Assembly (NCBI GenBank): GCA_028554755.1
Contig: JAPTOF010000011.1
Location: 5,360,501-5,424,500, forward strand
Direction of reading: 5' to 3'
Source: Cordia subcordata
Taxonomy: Eukaryota; Streptophyta; Magnoliopsida; Boraginales; Cordiaceae
DNA: 64,000 nucleotides
Both the position numbers and the translations under genes were made by a program. This document shows, one piece after another, positions 36,725 through 49,140 of the stretch (its first letter is position 1; every line of letters begins with the position of its first letter). Under the pieces are notes generated by a model. The model ran no database searches. It saw only the letters and a list, made by a program, of their open reading frames with translations, and was not told the origin of the DNA.

Positions 36725-37228
36725 TTCAAGTGTATTTGCTTGGAAATATGCCAAAAACTATGACAAACAGATTCCGTTAATTGGTTATCATTAGTTTGAA
36801 GTGAAATAAGAGTGATGATCTTGGTAGTTTTTGACTAATTAAGCTTTGCTTTTAAGTATTTGATTCATCTTAAATGTGAGAGATCTTAAAATTAATTTTC
36901 AACCAATGTATATAATGTACTTTTGACTTTTAACCTCTTTGAATATTATAAAGAAAAAAAGAAAGAAAAATGGAAAGCCACTTGTACTTGTGTTCACACT
37001 AGCTATTTGGCGTAATGGCAAGTGAAAACGTAAATCATACCATGAAGCTGGATGCAGTGGTTCTATATGACAAAATGTACTCAAGCCTGTTCTGTTCAAA
37101 CCCGCAACTACACAGGTCGTGTAATGAAGCGTGCAAATACGAGATCGTTCTTCCACAGGGAGGCAAACTATATGTGACTCTAAGCTATGTGTGTCCTAAA
37201 AAGCTACGCTAGGAGACCTAAAATAAAT

Positions 37229-39537
37229 TATGGGTGCAAATATCTTAAGAGGGAGGGGGGTGAATTAAGATATAATTACTAATTTTTTTTTTTAAATTCA
37301 CAGAAATTTCACAATCTCTTTCAAGCAATATATCAAACACAATGTAAACAATAAAAGTAAATAAAGATAACTAAAGTATAGAGATAAGAGAAATAAACGA
37401 TTTAAGGTGGTTTAGTCAAGCTTACGTCTACCGCCCAAGGATGTTCCCCTTAGGACTTCAACAACCTTCACTAAATTGCTTTTTCTAATCTTGGTGAAGC
37501 AAAAACTAATTTCTGACACCACTTTGAAGCCTAACTTCAAAGAACCCAAGAGTTCCACTCTTTAGGATTTTCCCACACTTTACAAACTTTAATGAATGAA
37601 TTTCTCAAGATTTTTAGCTTTCAAAATGTGTATATAATTAAATGAACAAGAAATGATAGAGACTCTAAAAATTTTCTTCTCAAAAGAAGATGTTGCAATG
37701 AATGAAGCTCTTGAAAGCTTAAAGATATTGCAAGAATGGATCAAAGCTTAATTGAATAATGATATGAGATTTTGCACACTTGAATTGATAATTTGGATGT
37801 GCAATGAAGGTGTATTTAAAGAGATTTGGGTGTTAGGGATTTGATAGGTAAGGAAAAGAGGAAAAAATTAGCTAGAACGGTAATAAATGGCTAGTGCATT
37901 TATTATAGCAACCCGTTCAGCCGGTCGACCGGCTGGGTTGTCTGGATTCCTCTTGGCCCTCATTGACTAGGACGGAGGCCTTAGCCGGTCGACCGGCTAG
38001 GGGGTCCGGCTTTGCTCTTCACTTTCTGTCTTGGCCGAGCGACTCTCCCCAGTCAGCCGGTCAACCGGCTAGGGGATCCGGCCACTCCAGAGAGTGAAGT
38101 AAAGCCAAACTTAGCCAAAAAAAACTTTGAGTGCAATTTTCATAGCTCTAAATCACCTTAAGACATTTAGTAAATACTTTGTTATGACTTGAAAGACTTC
38201 AAAAACACATATTTACTCTATGTGTGCATTCAAATTCATTTGTGCTTTTTGATTTAACTCAAATAGTTTAATATCTTCATCATTCAATTCATTTTTAGAT
38301 TTGGGTACTCTCTATCTCCTTCTAGTTTTGTAGGTAAGGTAGGTCCATTTTCTATAATTTTCTAAGCTTTATAATTATGTGATTGTATAAATACTTTTAT
38401 TCTCATTTTCCAAAACGCATAATTTGTTCCATCAAAAGGGGGTGCTTGCTTAATAGAAAATTCCTCCATATTTGCAAAGATTCTACTAGGTGTTAAACTA
38501 TAGGTAGAACCTTAGCTTTGATACCAATTGTGGGTGCAAATATCTTAAGAGGGGATGGGTGAATTAAGATATAATTATTGATTTTAATTTTAAAAAATTC
38601 ACAAAAATTTAACAATCTCTTTCAAGCAATATATCAAACACAACGTAAATAATATAAGCAAATAAAGATAACTAAAGTATAAAGAGAAGAGAGACAAACG
38701 ATTTAAGATAGCTCACCCAAACCTACGTCCACCGTCCAAGAATGCTCCCCTTAGGACTTTAACAACCTTCACTAAATTACTTCTTCAAATCTTGGTGAAG
38801 CAAAAACCAATTTCTTACACCTCTTTGAAGCCTAACTTCAAAGAACCCAAGAGATTCACTCTTTAGGATTTCTCTACACTTTACAAGCTTTAATGAATGA
38901 ATCTCTCAAGATTTTTAGCTCTGAAAGTGTGTATATAATCAAAGGAATAAGAAATGATAGAGAATCTGAAAGTTTTCTTCTCAAAAGAAGATGTTGTAAT
39001 GAATGAAGCTCTTGAAAGCTCAAAGATATTGCAAGAATGGCTCAAAGCTTAATTGAATGATGAGCACACTTGAATTGATTATCTGAATGTGTAATGAAGG
39101 TGTATTTAAAGAGATTTGGGTGTTAGGGATTTGGTAGGTGAGGAAAAGAGGAAAAAATTAGCCAGAACAGTAATAAACGGCTAGTGTATTTATTACAATA
39201 ATCTGTTCAGCCGGTCGATCGGCTGGGTCGTCTGGCTTCCTCTTGGCTCTCACTGACTAGGCCGAACGCCTTAGCCGATCGACTGGGTAGGGGTTCTGGC
39301 TTTGCCCTTCATTTTCTGTCTTGGCCAAGTGACCCTCCCCGGTCAGCCGGTTGACCGACTGGGGGGTCCGGCCACTCCAGAATGTGAAGTAAAACCAAAC
39401 TTAGCCAGAAAAACTTTGAGTGCAATTTTCATAACTCCAAATCAGCTTAAGACATTTTGTAGATACTTTTTATGACTTGAAACACTTCAAAAACTCATAT
39501 TTGCTCTATGTGTGTATTCAAATTCATTTGTGCTTTT
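37229..39537 (-). mobile_element. Internally deleted LTR retroelement: two about 1-kb LTRs around 280 bp
   Basis: Direct repeats lie at about 37229-38250 and 38529-39537. Both begin t(a/g)tgggtgcaaatatctt and contain the same series of words, including three CCGGTCGACCGG-type palindromes. Just left of the second repeat, 38513-38526 reads on the minus strand tggtatcaaagct, a Met-tRNA-like primer site, which sets the orientation as minus. The 280-bp interior (38251-38528) has no gag or pol and no obvious polypurine tract. It could be an extreme internal deletion or a large TRIM-like derivative. The repeats differ at many sites, so it is old. No clean target duplication is visible. Confidence 0.6.
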
Positions 39538-40400
39538 ATGAAATCAAATATGCAAGAGTTTAAAAATGTTTGAGCTATGAAAATGAAAGTTTGAGCCAAA
39601 CATATATAATATTTAGGCATTTCACAAAAAAGCAAAAAACGTCCAGTACCCTTATGACGTCTCTTCTCTTCCTTATGCCTTCTCATCTTCTTTTTCTTTA
39701 AATAATGTGCTTTTGTTCATCTTCTTCCATCTTCGAAGCATCTATCGATTCATCTAAGCACTTATTTTCACAAGATGCTTTTAGTTAAGTAAATATGAAT
39801 GCATATCAAAATTTCATCATCAAAATTAATAATTCGGATTTTAGCCAACATAAATCTTTTTGGGTATTTCGGATTGAATGGAGCTCGGAAGAACTAAACT
39901 AAGAGAAAAGAAAACCGAACTAATAGGGAATGGAGAGGTGAACAAGCTATGGAAGAAGGGAATCAACTGGGTTTTGGGAGGGACTTAGGGATGATTACTC
40001 CTTTTGAGCAGGTTTAGATTCTTATCCTTATTTTGAGGCCATTGATAGTCTAATTAATCTAATTGTAGACTTAGTTTACTAGCCTTATTACCTCTATCTA
40101 ATTGTGCAACCCTATCCCTAATCAGATCCAATTAGAAGTATAGGTTTGTCCAAACTAGCTAGAGCTTTTAGGTCTAGTTTCTAAGTCCTTTGGGTGTTGA
40201 TTACACACAAATTTTGTTATCTTTATTATCAAGACACTTAAAATCAAAGTTGATTGAGAATGAAAATTATTGACTATTTGTTGACTCACAATACGCAAGT
40301 TGTCTTCACATATGCTAAAATTTTATATATTCATACTTATCAAAGCTCATTACTATTGTTATCTCCCTAAAGTATGCAAAAGAATGATATGCATTATTTA
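39538..40400. other. Intergenic, unclassified
   Basis: Mixed AT-rich sequence. No coding frame or element end recognised. It may include the remains of a Copia element whose 3' end follows. Confidence 0.35.
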
Positions 40401-41040
40401 AGTAAAAGAGATTATATTAAATGTGATGGAGCATTACATATTATACTGAATCCATGTATGAACTTCCCAAGAAATATGAAATAAAGACTCATCAAGTTTC
40501 TCAACCAAGAACTTAGTAAGTTTATTTTAATTTATATAATTTATATTGATATTTGAGAAATTCCAAGATTGGCATGCGTACTCAGATATTTCTTGATATG
40601 TTTAAATGAGAAGGAGACAAAAATGTATTGTACTTTTTTTCCCTTAGCCTAAGTTTTGCTCCACTGGGTTTTCTTGACAAGTTCTTTAATGAGGCAGCAT
40701 GAAGCATATAACAAGAATATTGTACTCTTTTCCTTCACTAGGATTTTTGTCCCACTGGAATTTTTCCTAGTAAAGTTTTAACAAGGCATATTCTTAAGAG
40801 ATGAATATCCAAGTGGAGTTAATGAAATTATTTATTAATGTGGATATTCATATTCCATAAAATGACGTTGGATTATGGCCCAAATTCAAGCCTGAGAAGA
40901 GAAGAGCCCACTAATTCTGTAAAGGAAAATTCTTGGAGAGCATATCATTGTATTCTTATAGAGAGAGGCTTATATCTTGTAATTCTACACATCAATATCA
41001 ATGAAATCTCTCTTCTCTTATTCTCTTTAGTTTTATAACA
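40400..41040 (+). mobile_element. Copia-like 3' end with LTR (LTR about 40802-41040)
   Basis: 40640-40780 carries the paired words ccactgggttttcttgacaa / ccactggaatttttcctagt and aatgaggcagc, a well-known pattern before the 3' LTR of plant Copia elements. A purine stretch (cttaagaga) precedes tgaatatccaagtgg at 40802, and the segment ends tttataaca at 41040, giving a TG..CA unit of about 239 bp. No intact pol frame is left upstream. Confidence 0.55.
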
Positions 41041-41682
41041 TACAGTAATTTTTGTCTCTATTTAGTCCCTATGTCGAAAACAATTTTTAATTTGATACTA
41101 TTAAAAAATATATATTTACCAAATCCTACTATAATTTCAAATTATTATAAAATACAAAAATTATAAAATTAATCTTAAATCTTAAAGAAAAGTATCCAAC
41201 ATTGATATTACAAAATTAAATACAACAGGTAACTTAATTAACATAAGTTTTTATAAATTTTACGTTTTAATTTTATTTACCAATATCAAGATTAACAAAC
41301 AATAATTAGAAAACGCTTGGAAATCCTTGGCGAAATGAATTCTTCAATATTTATAAAGTTTATATTTTAAAAACAAAACTTTAACTAAGCCAAAAAGAAT
41401 AAGAATTTTAGCTAAGTAAACTTACTAATAATAAGTCTAGAAATTAATATTTTAGAATTAGTTATTGTTAATGAAAAATTATTACCCTTTTTATTATTTT
41501 AAAAATTTAATAAGTTTAGAGATAGAATGTTAGAGCTTTTCTTCTCTAATTAGATACGATAGTTCCTATGTCTAATTAGATAAAATTAAAAAAAATAAAA
41601 TGTATTCATATTAATGAATTAAGTTTAGTGCTTACAAGTTTTACCTTTCACCTTTAATTAGCAATATTAATAATAAACAAAA
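41041..41682. other. Intergenic, nothing recognised
   Basis: AT-rich sequence between the Copia LTR and the Mutator-like element. Words such as tctaattagata recur here and again at 43650-43760. Confidence 0.4.
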
Positions 41683-41691
41683 TAATAATTT

Positions 41692-43430
41692 GGGTGAATT
41701 ACTCAACTTCCCTCTATGATTTGACTAATGTGCACAACACCTCCCCGTGTTTAAGAAATTAGTAGATTGCTCCCTCATGTTTTTGATAAAGGTGCACATG
41801 CCCCCCTAAAACTAACAGCCGTTAGCTCTTTGACGAATTTTAAGAAAATGTCAATTTTACCCTTATTTAATCTAATAAAAAGTCTATTTTATTTTTTATT
41901 TTATTTAAAAAATAAAAATTAAAAATTAAACTAAAAAAGAAAAAAAATAGTCATCAGTACCACCCCCACCCCCACCCGTACCCCCACCTACTCCCTCACC
42001 TCAACTGCCCAAACCCCATCCCCAGCCACCCCTACTACCGAAACCTCCATCCCCGGCACCCTCAGCCCTTCTCCCACCACTCTCCCGATCTGCCCAAATC
42101 AATACCACCCCCATCCCCACCCCCACCCACTCCCTCACCTCAACTGCCCAAACCCCATCCCCAGCCACCCCTACTATCGAAACCTCCATCCCCGCCACCC
42201 TCAGCCCTTCTCCCACCACTCTCCTGATCTGCCCAAATCAATACCACCCCCATCCCCACCCCTACCCACCCCCTCACCCCAACTGCCGAAACCCCGTCCC
42301 CACCTACCCCTACTGCTGAAAGCCCCATCCCCGCCACGCTTAGCCCTTCCCTCACCCTTCTCCTGATCTGCCTAAATTAGTACCACCCCCATCCCCACCC
42401 CTACCCACCCTCTCACCCCAACTGCCAAAACCCCATCCCCACCCACCCCCTACTACTGAAACCCCCATCCCCGCCACCCTCAGCCCTTTTCCCACCCGCC
42501 TCCCGATCTGCTCAAATCAGTACTACCCTCACCCCAACTGCCCAAACCCTATCCCTACCCATCCCCTACTACCGAAACCCCCATCCCCGCTACCTTTAAC
42601 GCTTCCCCCCTCCCCGATCTGCCTAAATCCCATTTTTTTCACCATTTAAAAAATTAAAAAAATTTCTTCCAAATCTCTCTCTTTTTTTATTTTCACCATT
42701 TTTTTCTGCCTTCATTGCCTCCAGCAATTCTTTAAAGATAATATTTTTTCAAAGATAATTTTCAATGCCTTTAGCTCGTCTTCATCTTCATCAATTTTTC
42801 TTAAAATAGATAATTTTTTTTAAAGATATTATCTTCAATGATGCCACCAATGGAGCTCGGCCATGGACAAGCAGCGAGGGATGACATAGCAGTGGAGAGT
42901 GTTGGTGTGGCACGACGTGGCGATTACATTGCTGAAGAGATTGTGGCCTTTGGCTCTTAAGATGGCGAGTGTTGTTGTTGAAGACATTGATGGAGAAAAG
43001 AGGGGGTAGGGCATGTAGAAAGTGTGGGGTTGCTAGGTGGGTAGGTAGATGGGTGGGGAGGGAGAGGGTGGGTGTGCTGTGTAAGGAAAGGGGTAGGGTG
43101 CTAGGTGGAGAAGGGGGGATGCTGTATCGGGGGCAGGGAGAGGGGAAGAAGATGATTTTATTTTTTAAGTTTTTTTTATAATATCTTTTATTTTAACATT
43201 TATTAGGGGAAAAATAGTCTATTCATTATATCAGAAACCAAAATAAACAAGCAACATCTCACTACGCGCTCATGAAGCTAAAAAATCGTTATCTTAGACG
43301 AAAATATTAACGAAATGGGTCGATGTGCACGCTCGCTAAAACCATAAGGGGTGTCTTTGCTAATTTCCTAAATACAGGGGGTTGTTGTGTACATTCATCA
43401 AACCACAAGGGGGAGTTGAGCAATTCACCC
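41692..43430. mobile_element. Mutator-like non-autonomous element with 9-bp target duplication
   Basis: The flanks taataattt at 41683-41691 and 43431-43439 are identical 9-mers. The ends gggtgaattactcaact and (reverse complement of the right end) gggtgaattgctcaact begin inverted repeats traceable for about 130 bp, including tgtgcaca and aggaaattag-like words. Long terminal repeats plus a 9-bp duplication are the mark of Mutator-like elements. No transposase is present. The inside holds a C-rich tandem repeat (41956-42600) and 42830-43160, a GC-richer stretch that may be captured genomic DNA. Whether that piece comes from a gene is unknown. Confidence 0.8.
41956..42600. repeat. 140-bp C-rich tandem repeat, about 4.6 units
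   Basis: Units start at about 41958, 42101, 42241, 42381 and 42521, so the last spacings are exactly 140 bp. Each unit holds ccacccccatccccacccc, then aactgcc(c/g)aaaccccatcc, then ccctcagcccttctcccac and gatctgcc(c/t)aaat. The minus-strand frames over it (Gly/Val-rich) are products of the repeat. G-rich complementary runs could form G-quadruplexes. Confidence 0.9.
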
Positions 43431-43439
43431 TAATAATTT

Positions 43440-44885
43440 TAATAAGTTTGAAACTCCTTGACAAAATCAAACTTTCAAAAATTATAAAGTTTATTTTTAA
43501 ATATAAAAACTTTTTCTAAGTAAAAAGCATATAAGGAATTTAGCTAAATATGCTAGTTAATAAGTGATGCGGTTAATCTTTTAGAATTAGTTATTCTTAA
43601 TGAAAAATTAATACTATTTTTTTAAATTTTATAGATTTAGAGACAAAGAGTCTATCCCTAATTAGACAAAGTAGTTTCGATCACTAATTAGAGACAATGA
43701 TATCCATCTCTAATTAGACACGGCATGTTCCATCTCCAAATAGCATGGAGCTTTCATATCTAATTGGATTACTTTTGTAAAATTCTAATTTCAAATAAAT
43801 TTTCCTTTGCAATTATGTGCCTATTTTGCATCCAATGGTTCTCAGTCACTAATTTGTTGCTAATTAGAGATTACTCTCTACCTCTCTGTTTCATCGCTAT
43901 TTAGCAACATTTTTATCTCTGTCAACCATCATGCCTTTTTCTAATATTGAGACATTAATTTATCAAGAAGAAAAAAAATTCTATTTACTTGAGTACAAGG
44001 AAAGTTTAAGTCACGTTTATACTATCTATAGGATAAAGTTTCATGGTTTGTGAGATTTTTCTCAAAACTGGTTGAATTTTTTCAATTTTTGTGTGTTTTT
44101 AAGTGCGGTTTATTTTCAAGTTAGTTGAGAAGTTGATTGTTGTTCTTGGCTTTATTGAATGGAAGTGATGAGGATATATTTTGAGGGAGTTTCTTGAGTG
44201 TAATGGTGAACCAGATTTTAAGGGGAATCCTTGAGAAGACTATGGGGTGTGAACAACTTTTTGAACGTACCTAACTGTTACCCTACAACTTTGGCTAGAA
44301 GTCAATGTGTAATAAAGGTTTAAATATGAGTGCTCCTTCCTTGAGTGGTTCTTTTGGTGTGCCTTAGCCCTTGGTTGTTATGAAATTGCAACAAAAAAAA
44401 AAAGTGAAAAATGTGAAGAAAGGAGGAAAAAAAAGCCAAATGGCAAACAATGAAAAAAATTATATAAATTGGTGTCAAAATGACACAATTATTTTGTCAT
44501 TTCCATTGTATCCCAAATAAGCTCTCCCCTCAGCCTCAAATGGTTGACATGTAGTAGGAATTGAACACTCTCAAACTAGAGACTATGTCATTTTTCTTTT
44601 TGTTACTTCGTTCTCTTGTAATAAAAGGGGTGAAAAGTATACTGAGAGGGCCATGAGAGTGGCAGGAACGCAAACAATTAATGCCTAGCATTTGCATTTG
44701 CTTTGAGCTTTAGTAGTGTGGTGGCTTAAACATGCTTGGTGTGTTCATGAAGGAGTAAGGCCTCTTGTGATTGAGAGGACAATCTAAAAAGGCTTGTGTA
44801 GCTTTTACACACTTGAAACAAACTCTTATATATCCTTGTTGTTGAAATGATATTGAGCCAATGGAATTAGTAACCCTTTAAAAGC
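43440..44885 (+). other. Degenerate repeat DNA, probably the 3' internal region of a Gypsy (Tat/Athila-like) element
   Basis: No frame of note. The right end (44890-44942) is a cttggggacaagcaaggagg-type stretch with a purine-rich end, which in plant Tat/Athila elements lies just before the 3' LTR. 43640-43920 repeats ctaattagaga-type words. Confidence 0.35.
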
Positions 44886-44889
44886 ATGA

Positions 44890-47780
44890 GGATGAGCTTT
44901 GGGTTAGGCTTGCTTGGGGACAAGCAAGGAGGAGTTTTGGGTATGTTGATGTGTGTGTGTTTGTGCCATCTATTGCATGCATTCTTAGAGATGTTTAGAG
45001 CTTATTTGAGTGCATTTAATGTAGTATTTGTGCATATGGTAATATTTTTGCATAATGAGTTAAGATGCATAAATGCCTCTTTAAGTGCCTTATTTTATGA
45101 TATGGTGAGTGTTAAGAAGGGAATGAGCATAAATGAAGATGAACGAGCTACGGGATAAAGATTGGAAGAAAAGAAATGAAGAAAAGGGCAAGATTAAACA
45201 ACCATTCGACCATATTTGAAGAGCTGATCAACTGACTAGGTCAACAGGTAAGTCTATAGAAAGTCTAGAATGAACTGGTCAAGAAAGCTAAGGGTACTGA
45301 TCGACCAACAAGAACATAAAGCTCTAGAAAGTTACAATCAATCGAGCAAAAAAAGTGTAACAGTCGACCCTATAAAGCCCGCTGAAACTTATAAATAGGT
45401 AATTTCTACAGAAAACAAGGGAGAAACTTCATTTTCTAAACCCTAATAAAACACTAACCTTTTCCCATTTCACCAACACCTCCATACATCATATTTCATT
45501 CATTCTAAGCTGGGATTAGTGATTGTAACAAGGATTAGGAGAGATTTTCTTTGGATTTGGAGTAAGACTGTGGGGGACTTTTTCTACTTTTCCTTTATTC
45601 TTCTTTTTATTATGTAAGATTAGATTAGATTTAGGGTTGATCGTATATTGTAAGTTGGATTAAGGCTATGGATGCTTGATTTGTGAATATTTGAGGATTT
45701 AATATATGATTTGCTTTCAATGTTCTATAGATTGTTATTAGACGTGTCTACGTGTTTGATAAAATGCCTAAATGAATATGCATGTATTGTCTTGTGCTTT
45801 AAATGCTTAGATCTCATTATATGGATGTTGATTGATTATGCTTGTTATATGGCTTAGTATAGTTGTGTAATCTTTAGCGTGAAATAAGGTTATAGGTTAC
45901 CCATTACACTTAGTTGATTTTTAGTGGCCTAATCTTTAGCGTGAAATAAAGTTAATAGGTTAGTGTTGCCTCAAGAATGAATCCAAGAGGAGGGTAAATT
46001 GGAGTATTGGCACAAATAAGCACTTAAAACTCTTAACAAGTATTTTAAGCAAAAGAACATACAAAATTCAACGTAAATACTTGAAATATAAAGATTATAA
46101 GGTTAAGAAGATCAAATGCAGCAATTTAGAGTGGCTCGAATTCTCGAAAGCCTAGTCCACTACCTAAGGTCTTTCCTTGGGATTTCAGAAACTTTATTAG
46201 TGAATCAGCTTCTTACTTAGTATGTTATAGAAGTGTAGAACAATGGTCACAACCCTTGTTTCACCACAAGGACCACAAGTATTAGCTTAGTATTTGAGGA
46301 TTTCAACCTTTTCCTCTTGAGTGAGAAAAGTTGCTCACAACTATACTGCCCAAGAGCAAAAAAAACTTACACCCAATGTAATAGTAGAGAGTTTGGAATA
46401 CAAGAACTTCTTGTGAGCAAGTGTACAAAGATATTTAAACCTTCCTATGTTGTTCTAAGTAAATAAGCAATTTATGAGCTCAAAAATTTGATCAATGAAT
46501 GTCAACAATTTGCAATCAATGAAGATAGTAATAAATGAAGCAAGATTATAGAAAAGAGAGTATGTCAAATGCTAGAAAACTTGTGGATATGTTTTGATCA
46601 AGTTATATCCAAGTTGGGAGGAGAAGGATATATTTATAAGCGCAAAAAGTAAGTCTCCTAACAGTCAAATTTTAAAAACAATTGAGAGGGGCTACCGGAA
46701 TACTCTACCAGTTGACCCCTTGGGTATGCTGGTAGTTTCAGTAGGCAAAAACACCATACTGGAACACTGTACGAGTCGACCGTCTATGTGTTCTGGTAAA
46801 GCTAATGTGCTCTTTGTTTTTGCTGGAGCATACTACCGGTTGACCACTTGTGTAGGTCGGTAGATGCAAAAAAAGCCGAAAAAGTAGTTTAACTTTTTAC
46901 CAAAAAGTAATAATACATCAAATCAACAATGAAAACGTTTTTCTACAGATTTTGGAAGCTCAAGGCAACCACTTATATAACATACATCTAATCTCATTAA
47001 TGCGACATCAACCAACTTGCAAAAACATTACATGTAAAGTTAAAACTTGTACACAATCAATATTTTATAGATTTTGCATGGGGAAAAGACCTATGCAAGT
47101 TGTTTACCCATAGATACACATATATTATACAAGATAGCTCAAATATCTATAGTATAAGGCCTATATATGCACTTATTACTGCAAAGTCTTGCAAATATAT
47201 ACGTATATACTTACATATAAGCATATATAATATCCAAAATATCAAGTAATGTGTGCTACAGTACATGCAAATTCCAAAATGCAAAGATATGGACTTTAAA
47301 GCTATATTTTTTGTAGGAAAAGACATTTGAATACAAGTGTAAGCATGTATATACTTATAATGAAAAGAATAAGAGAATAGAAAGGATATAAAATATGTAT
47401 TAAGGAGAAAAGATGATCAAGTATAAAAGAACAAGACTTATGAGCAAAATGAATGAAGAACGCATGCAATGCACTAAGTTATTTAGCTCATATCATTTTG
47501 CTTATGTACCAAGATCAACTTAACATAAGACTAACAAAGAGAAAGAGAGCTATAACTACAATATAGCTGCAAGATACACAAACTTCATGAACCATGCTCC
47601 ATAACCAAGCTCTATCTCTTTTCTTTGCTCAAGAATGCTACTATACAAGATATTCAATATACTAAAAGTAATCGCAATTAGATAACAAAGTACAATTATG
47701 GTATCATCAAAATATAATTAACATCTATAAATTAATATATTAAACCAATATGTTCAACAGTTAGACCCTAGGATAGAGTA
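44890..47780 (+). mobile_element. Gypsy-type polypurine tract and LTR, interrupted by a solo LTR
   Basis: 44890-44942 ends in aaggaggagttttgggta, then tgttgatgtgtgtgtgtt starts the LTR at about 44943. The LTR has the usual late words of this family, such as cctaatctttagcgtgaaat (present twice, near 45870 and 45930). It is cut at 45964 by another LTR and resumes at 47760 with gttagaccctaggatagag. The end of this LTR is unclear because another Gypsy LTR begins at 47781. Confidence 0.45.
45965..47759 (-). mobile_element. Solo LTR with perfect GTTAG duplication
   Basis: The unit starts tgttgcctcaagaatg and ends atgttcaaca, with gttag on both sides (45960-45964 and 47760-47764). It is about 1.8 kb with no coding frame. 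Its first part (aggagggtaaattgg and the following aacgtaaata words) resembles the start of the LTRs at 37229 and 38529, and it likewise carries three CCGG..GACC-type motifs (46705, 46770, 46831). Minus orientation is inferred from that likeness. Confidence 0.65.
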
Positions 47781-48335
47781 TGATACAGCCCAACATTCAA
47801 ATTAAATTTTATTTTTTTAGTTAGTTTTTAAAATTTTACTTTCACGAGTTATTGTTCACGCATTGGGCTTTTATTTATTTTCTCTTTTTAGATGGGTAAG
47901 ATTAAATTTATTCTATGGTCATGATTTAATCTTTTAATAGGATTTTCTTTATATATGTAAGTAGACAACTTTTTCTAGGATTATTCAATTTATTCTTTCT
48001 CTTAGGATTTATTATCTTAGGAATCTCTTGGAAAAATTTAACCTTGAAATTGAGCTCCTTGACTTTCTTTCTTACTTGTTTATGTTCTCCAATTATCTAA
48101 TGCATTAGTTGGTTATTAGAGAAAGGTTTTCTCAACTAATTTGAAATTCATGATGCCTTTAAAAAGAGAAAGAGATCGTGGTGCAGCAGTTGGAGTTTTC
48201 CTCTTAATCAACGACAAGGAGATGGAGAAATACAAAAATTGAGAAGGCAAGTTGAAGCCTTAACTCATCGCCTTGTGCAACTGGAAACAGAAACTTATGA
48301 TGACGACGATAAGTCAAAATGAGATGTTTAAAAAC
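47781..48335 (+). mobile_element. Gypsy fragment: partial LTR and gag start, plus strand
   Basis: The LTR part starts tgatacagcccaacattc at 47781 and matches in reverse the LTR at 56201-57150 (gttcacgcattgggctttta, and gaattgagctccttga-like words). After about 48130 a gag start follows: MPLKRERDRGAAVG at 48152, then a segment read in another frame as LRRQVEALTHRLVQLE. The rest of the LTR, the primer site and most of gag are missing. Confidence 0.6.
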
Positions 48336-49140
48336 CACTTTTATAGTCGTGCACAGTTTGCATATGCCTTATGTACAAGAAGAATGAAAGTGGGATAGAG
48401 GTTTTAAGATTGAATCCCTGAATTCAATGGAGGAATTTAAGCAGAAGAATTTATTGATTTATCGGCTGTAGTCGTGAGGATCTTTGATTTTAAAAATATT
48501 CCTGAAAATAAAAATAAGAATTTATTTATTTGTCCTTGAATTTATGTCTATTTGTTGAAGTGTTGAGTTCGGGTCGAGTTATATCCTTGGACTAGGTTTG
48601 TGGGGTGTTAGGTCAGGCTTTCGAATCAATTTAATGTAAAAACTTGTTTGCATGGGTTAGGATTTTGGGTACGGGTTCTTCTTGGTTTGCTAGGTTTGAA
48701 AAGTGCTTTTAAGTCTTTTTTGGGTTGGGCTTTGGTGCTAAGCCCTAAAATAAAATGAAAAGTTCTATTATACCTTTTGGGTTGGGCTCAGGTTAGTCCA
48801 AAAGCAAAAGAAATTTTTTTATAGGTTTTGGGCTGGGCTTGGCTTGGCTTAAATCCAAAAAAGTAGAAAGAAAAAAAAAAGACTAAGTTGACCATTGCCC
48901 TTCTAACCAAGTTGACTGTTTGACCTTTGAGTGTTAACTGAGGTTTGATCAAAGCCTACTCCCACGTTTTTCAATGTGTTAACTTTATTTTGTGAAATTT
49001 TACTCTGAAGGACGTGTTTGGGAACTGTGTGGACTTTAACCAATAGGTGTGACTTTGACCAAAGTTGACTAGAGTTGATCGAGGATGTTTTAAGGCTTTT
49101 TAACGTGCTGAATCTGTTTTTGGGTTCTGTTTTGCCAAAT
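48336..49140 (+). other. Leader-like region of the older Copia element
   Basis: Non-coding. 48890-49140 resembles the leader of the compact element at 53709-54118: both have gtttgacc-type words, then ctgaatc(t/c)gtttttggg and gttttgccaaatt shortly before the gag start. The 5' LTR of the older element was not found. Confidence 0.4.

Larger units (their letters stand above)
35301..37228. other. Intergenic region with simple repeats
   Basis: AT-rich. Holds an (AT)n/(GT)n microsatellite (35770-35835), an A-rich stretch (36510-36530) and a 56-bp tandem duplication (36612-36724). 37010-37212 has less biased composition with a 66-codon open frame starting MASENVNHTMKLDAVV; no family is recognised and I do not call it a gene. 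Confidence 0.45.

Noticed and set aside
37229..39537. Direct repeats considered as a CRISPR array or tandem satellite
   Set aside because: There are only two about 1-kb units with a retroelement primer site between them; this is an LTR pair in a plant genome.
42001..42355. Two Gly/Val-rich minus-strand frames
   Set aside because: They are translations of the 140-bp tandem repeat and lack start context or domain.
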